Made by a program: the position numbers and the translations under genes. 64,000 nt of DNA from SAR324 cluster bacterium. GTDB lineage: Bacteria > SAR324 > NAC60-12. The notes beneath the pieces are model-generated. The model ran no database searches, had not been told where the DNA came from, and saw nothing but the letters and a program-made list of their open reading frames with translations. Where the stretch lies: contig JANQJU010000064.1 in the NCBI GenBank assembly GCA_028281495.1, positions 310,001 through 374,000 on the forward strand, written 5' to 3'. Below are positions 61,728-64,000 of the stretch, piece after piece. Numbering within the stretch: the stretch's first letter is position 1; each line of letters starts with the position of its first letter.

Positions 61728-63566
61728 TTACTTTTCAGGGGTTGCTCCGATCCGATAGAGCCATAAGGTGGGACCGGATCGAATGCGATGGGTTTGTTGA
61801 AATACGGCCACAGGTCCTGTCGGATTGAAGGGCTGGGTATAGTGCAAGAGCTGCTCATGGGTGGCTATCGCTGCTGCGACGGATGCGAATTTTTCAATGT
61901 TATCCGAAGACAATAACAGGTACCCAGAAAGGGATTTTAAAAGATCCCAATCTGGTTCGGGAAGAAAGCGTTTCTGATAATAAACCGTTTCGTGAGGAAG
62001 GCGCTGAGGACCTTCCACAAGGGAACCTACAATCATGATCGGCTGGTCGTTGTCAACATGATGACGAAGCCAATCACGAGCCACAGTTCGCGTATCTGGC
62101 CCTGAGGCATCGTTGTAGTAAGCGAACAGCTTTTCCATCATGGGGAACTGGACCCCAAAAATGAGTAGAATCCCTGTGATGAAAAAATATCGTTTGAAAG
62201 GACTCCTTTTTGTTTCAACGGTGTTTGTCAGCGTTTTATGAATAATCTGCCATAACGTTTTCCACAGCACACTCCAACCTATACCTGCCAACAGGCACAG
62301 CACCGGAATGACCGGAAGAAGATTCCGTTCGAAGCGCACTGTTTGAGCCACGAGTAGTCCGAATTGCAACACCACGTAGGATCCCAATAAGCCGATCACC
62401 CCCCAATCTTTTTTGATAGAAAGCCAGGCCAGCCCCAAAGTGGCTCCAATGAGGACGATGAAACCACCGCCTTCGCGGAGAAGGTAGTCGAGGTAAAACC
62501 GGAAGTTTTCGGGAGGGGTGCCTTCGTGTCCTGGAAAGCCTGTTTGATAAATCGTTACTTGGCGAAAGAACCAAGCCACGTATTCATCGACACGGAACGG
62601 CAACAGCGGAATCGCAATCCAGAAACCGACCATTGAACTCACGGCGAGGACACCGATCACCCACATCGATTGTTTCCAATGAGAGCGATGTTGATGCAGA
62701 AGCAATATCACACATCCGAGTGCCAACACCCCCACATGGTATTTGGCTCCGGCTGCAAACCCTAAACTCAACCCCCAAATCAATAGAAGGTGGCGCTGGG
62801 GGGTCTGGCGATACAACAGAGCCAAATACAGAGTCGTGGTGACCAAAAAACTGGTGGCTGGATCGATACGAGCTTGATGGGCAAATACATTCATGGCCAA
62901 ATTGCTGCTTGCCAATATGCCCACCCAAAACGCAGTGTGCCAATTCACTAAACGACGCGCCATGAGCATCAATAGCAAGACCTGTACGGTCGTTAGGAAT
63001 CCCATGAACCAGCGAGAACTCAGTACCGTATCCACATACAGTTCAAGTTGTTGTTTGGTGATTCCGGCGACTGCATAGTGCAACACGGTAGGAATCACCG
63101 CTAGATTCATTCCCATGCTGGGCCAATTGACCTTCTTGGTGCCAAAAAAAGTGGGATGCCGCACCATTTGTTCCACTTGCCGCTGAAACAGATCTTCATC
63201 GTGCACGTATAAATTGGGAAGTCCGTAGTCCGCTCGATACGTGTTGAGAAATAAAGCCAACAGTAGCACTCCCCAGACCCATCGTTTGCGATGTTTCAGA
63301 GGACGCAATTCCCATTGAAAACAGTGAAATAGAAATCGCGTAAAACGAAACAACACGCCGTACACCAAGGCAACGAGAGTCAGGTTGATCCATTGGAACG
63401 AATAGTCTTGCAGGGTGGTCGCTGTAGGAGCCTCACTCACCTGATTCCAAACAAGGCTTCCAAGATATAAGAACAACCCTACTAAAAATCCTACCGCACT
63501 CCAGCGAAACCACCGGGAGGGGCGAAAGAACACTTGGGCTGCTTGAGAAGGCGAAACGGGCGGCAT
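61728..63566 (-). CDS. PMT/ArnT-like membrane glycosyltransferase
   Basis: 612 residues with about twelve membrane helices. The early periplasmic loop has PNLYVHDEDLFQRQVEQM, the acidic patch expected at the catalytic site of GT-C enzymes, and the final part (DNDQPIMIVGSLVEGP) is soluble. It transfers sugars from lipid-linked donors to lipid or protein; target unknown. No TPR repeats are present, unlike the two other glycosyltransferase-like genes in the window. It is divergent to the universal stress protein gene. Confidence 0.85.
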   Translation of the reverse strand: MPPVSPSQAAQVFFRPSRWFRWSAVGFLVGLFLYLGSLVWNQVSEAPTATTLQDYSFQWINLTLVALVYGVLFRFTRFLFHCFQWELRPLKHRKRWVWGVLLLALFLNTYRADYGLPNLYVHDEDLFQRQVEQMVRHPTFFGTKKVNWPSMGMNLAVIPTVLHYAVAGITKQQLELYVDTVLSSRWFMGFLTTVQVLLLMLMARRLVNWHTAFWVGILASSNLAMNVFAHQARIDPATSFLVTTTLYLALLYRQTPQRHLLLIWGLSLGFAAGAKYHVGVLALGCVILLLHQHRSHWKQSMWVIGVLAVSSMVGFWIAIPLLPFRVDEYVAWFFRQVTIYQTGFPGHEGTPPENFRFYLDYLLREGGGFIVLIGATLGLAWLSIKKDWGVIGLLGSYVVLQFGLLVAQTVRFERNLLPVIPVLCLLAGIGWSVLWKTLWQIIHKTLTNTVETKRSPFKRYFFITGILLIFGVQFPMMEKLFAYYNDASGPDTRTVARDWLRHHVDNDQPIMIVGSLVEGPQRLPHETVYYQKRFLPEPDWDLLKSLSGYLLLSSDNIEKFASVAAAIATHEQLLHYTQPFNPTGPVAVFQQTHRIRSGPTLWLYRIGATPEK

Positions 63567-63666
63567 AAGTAAGTAAATTTGCGAATATGGCCTGCAAGGA
63601 AAAACGGTACGATAGAGTTATGCTATCTCATTGAAGAAAAAACTTTTTTTAAATAGAGGAGGCGAT

Positions 63667-64000
63667 ATGGAAAAGCAAATTTTGGTTCCACTAGATCGGA
63701 GTCGGATCACCGAAGAAGTGATTGGCATTGCCGACGGATGGGCACAACGCACCGATGCCAAGCTAACGTTTTTGCATGTGGATCCTTCCATCAATGTGGA
63801 GTCGGATCATCTCATGGACATTTTGGAAACTTACTTGAAACGCCGTGATCTCAAACCCGAGTATCGCACCTTGCTGAAATATGGCCACGCAGGGATGAAA
63901 ATCTTGGAAGCAGCCCAAGAAATCCGACCTGATATCTTGATCATGGGAGCCCATTCACACGGTTTGCTGGGACGACTGTTTTTAGGAAGCACGACGGACT
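63667..64000 (+). CDS. Universal stress protein (UspA family), 3' end cut
   Basis: The ATG at 63667 follows an AGAGGAGG site. The 111 codons visible read KQILVPLDRSRITEEVIGIA at the start and end in DILIMGAHSHGLLGRLFLGSTT, which is the ATP-binding G-x2-G-x9-G(S/T) motif of UspA proteins. The gene runs out of the window. It would bind ATP or other nucleotides and respond to stress; regulation not visible. Confidence 0.9.
   Translation, partial: MEKQILVPLDRSRITEEVIGIADGWAQRTDAKLTFLHVDPSINVESDHLMDILETYLKRRDLKPEYRTLLKYGHAGMKILEAAQEIRPDILIMGAHSHGLLGRLFLGSTTD

Overview
The window is a dense, bacterial, mid-GC stretch with 56 genes I can support on both strands, one tRNA and no phage, CRISPR or transposase genes. 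Lipoproteins, Tat-exported proteins, c-type cytochrome and TPR-rich membrane proteins point to a Gram-negative bacterium. The mix of solute-binding transporters, AAA-ATPase/PD-(D/E)XK nucleases, CheD/CheC-type chemotaxis parts and TPR glycosyltransferases would fit a delta-proteobacterium-like marine or sulfur-associated lineage, but I cannot name the taxon from sequence alone.

Layout. 1-2287: a cut GNAT gene, a half-size drug/metabolite transporter and a class III CoA-transferase. 2256-5669 (minus): a tightly overlapping three-gene operon of an AstA-like arginine succinyltransferase, a ProX/OpuAC-type binding protein with no transporter, and a membrane-anchored HAMP/LuxR regulator. 6379-9021: an SDR, an Ada-like AraC-methyltransferase with repeated boxes in its leader, and a sigma-54-type AAA+ protein that has lost its GAFTGA loop. 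9164-14807 (minus): a five-gene redox operon (c-type cytochrome lipoprotein, Tat-exported PQQ-type propeller, MntP-like efflux pump, sorbosone-dehydrogenase-like propeller, haem-less cytochrome-like protein). 15157-24172: four ATPase-nuclease genes of three types, an iron-binding protein and gene debris, ending at a tRNA-Arg(CCT). 24778-32009: a chemotaxis operon cheW-cheW-mcp-cheR-cheD-cheA, where CheA carries PAS sensors. 32034-35044: a xylose-type ABC importer. 35603-36071: a Phd/RelE-type toxin-antitoxin pair. 36058-39555: a ChaN-like lipoprotein, a metallo-beta-lactamase-fold protein and a PQQ sugar dehydrogenase. 39561-50678 (minus): a regulatory stretch with a DUF4123-TPR protein, SpoIIE-type phosphatase, leucine dehydrogenase, TPR glycosyltransferase, RelA/SpoT homologue, STAS-CheC protein and cNMP-binding cyclase. 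50809-54768: a second TPR glycosyltransferase, a coiled-coil protein, an internally deleted ATPase-nuclease and a methyltransferase. 54998-61070 (minus): a complete dipeptide ABC importer with a fused double ATPase. The window ends with another glycosyltransferase and a cut universal stress protein.

The most interesting candidate for an undescribed system is the 2256-5669 operon: an acyl-amino-acid-forming enzyme with the same GNAT fold as acyl-homoserine-lactone synthases, a periplasmic binding protein, and a membrane LuxR-type regulator are translationally coupled. This could be a self-contained sensing or signalling circuit. The function is inference; the gene content and overlaps are directly visible. 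A second theme is the repeated occurrence of ATPase-nuclease paralogues in various states of decay, including one restored by a -1 shift at A_AAA_AAT and one with a clean internal deletion of about 217 residues.
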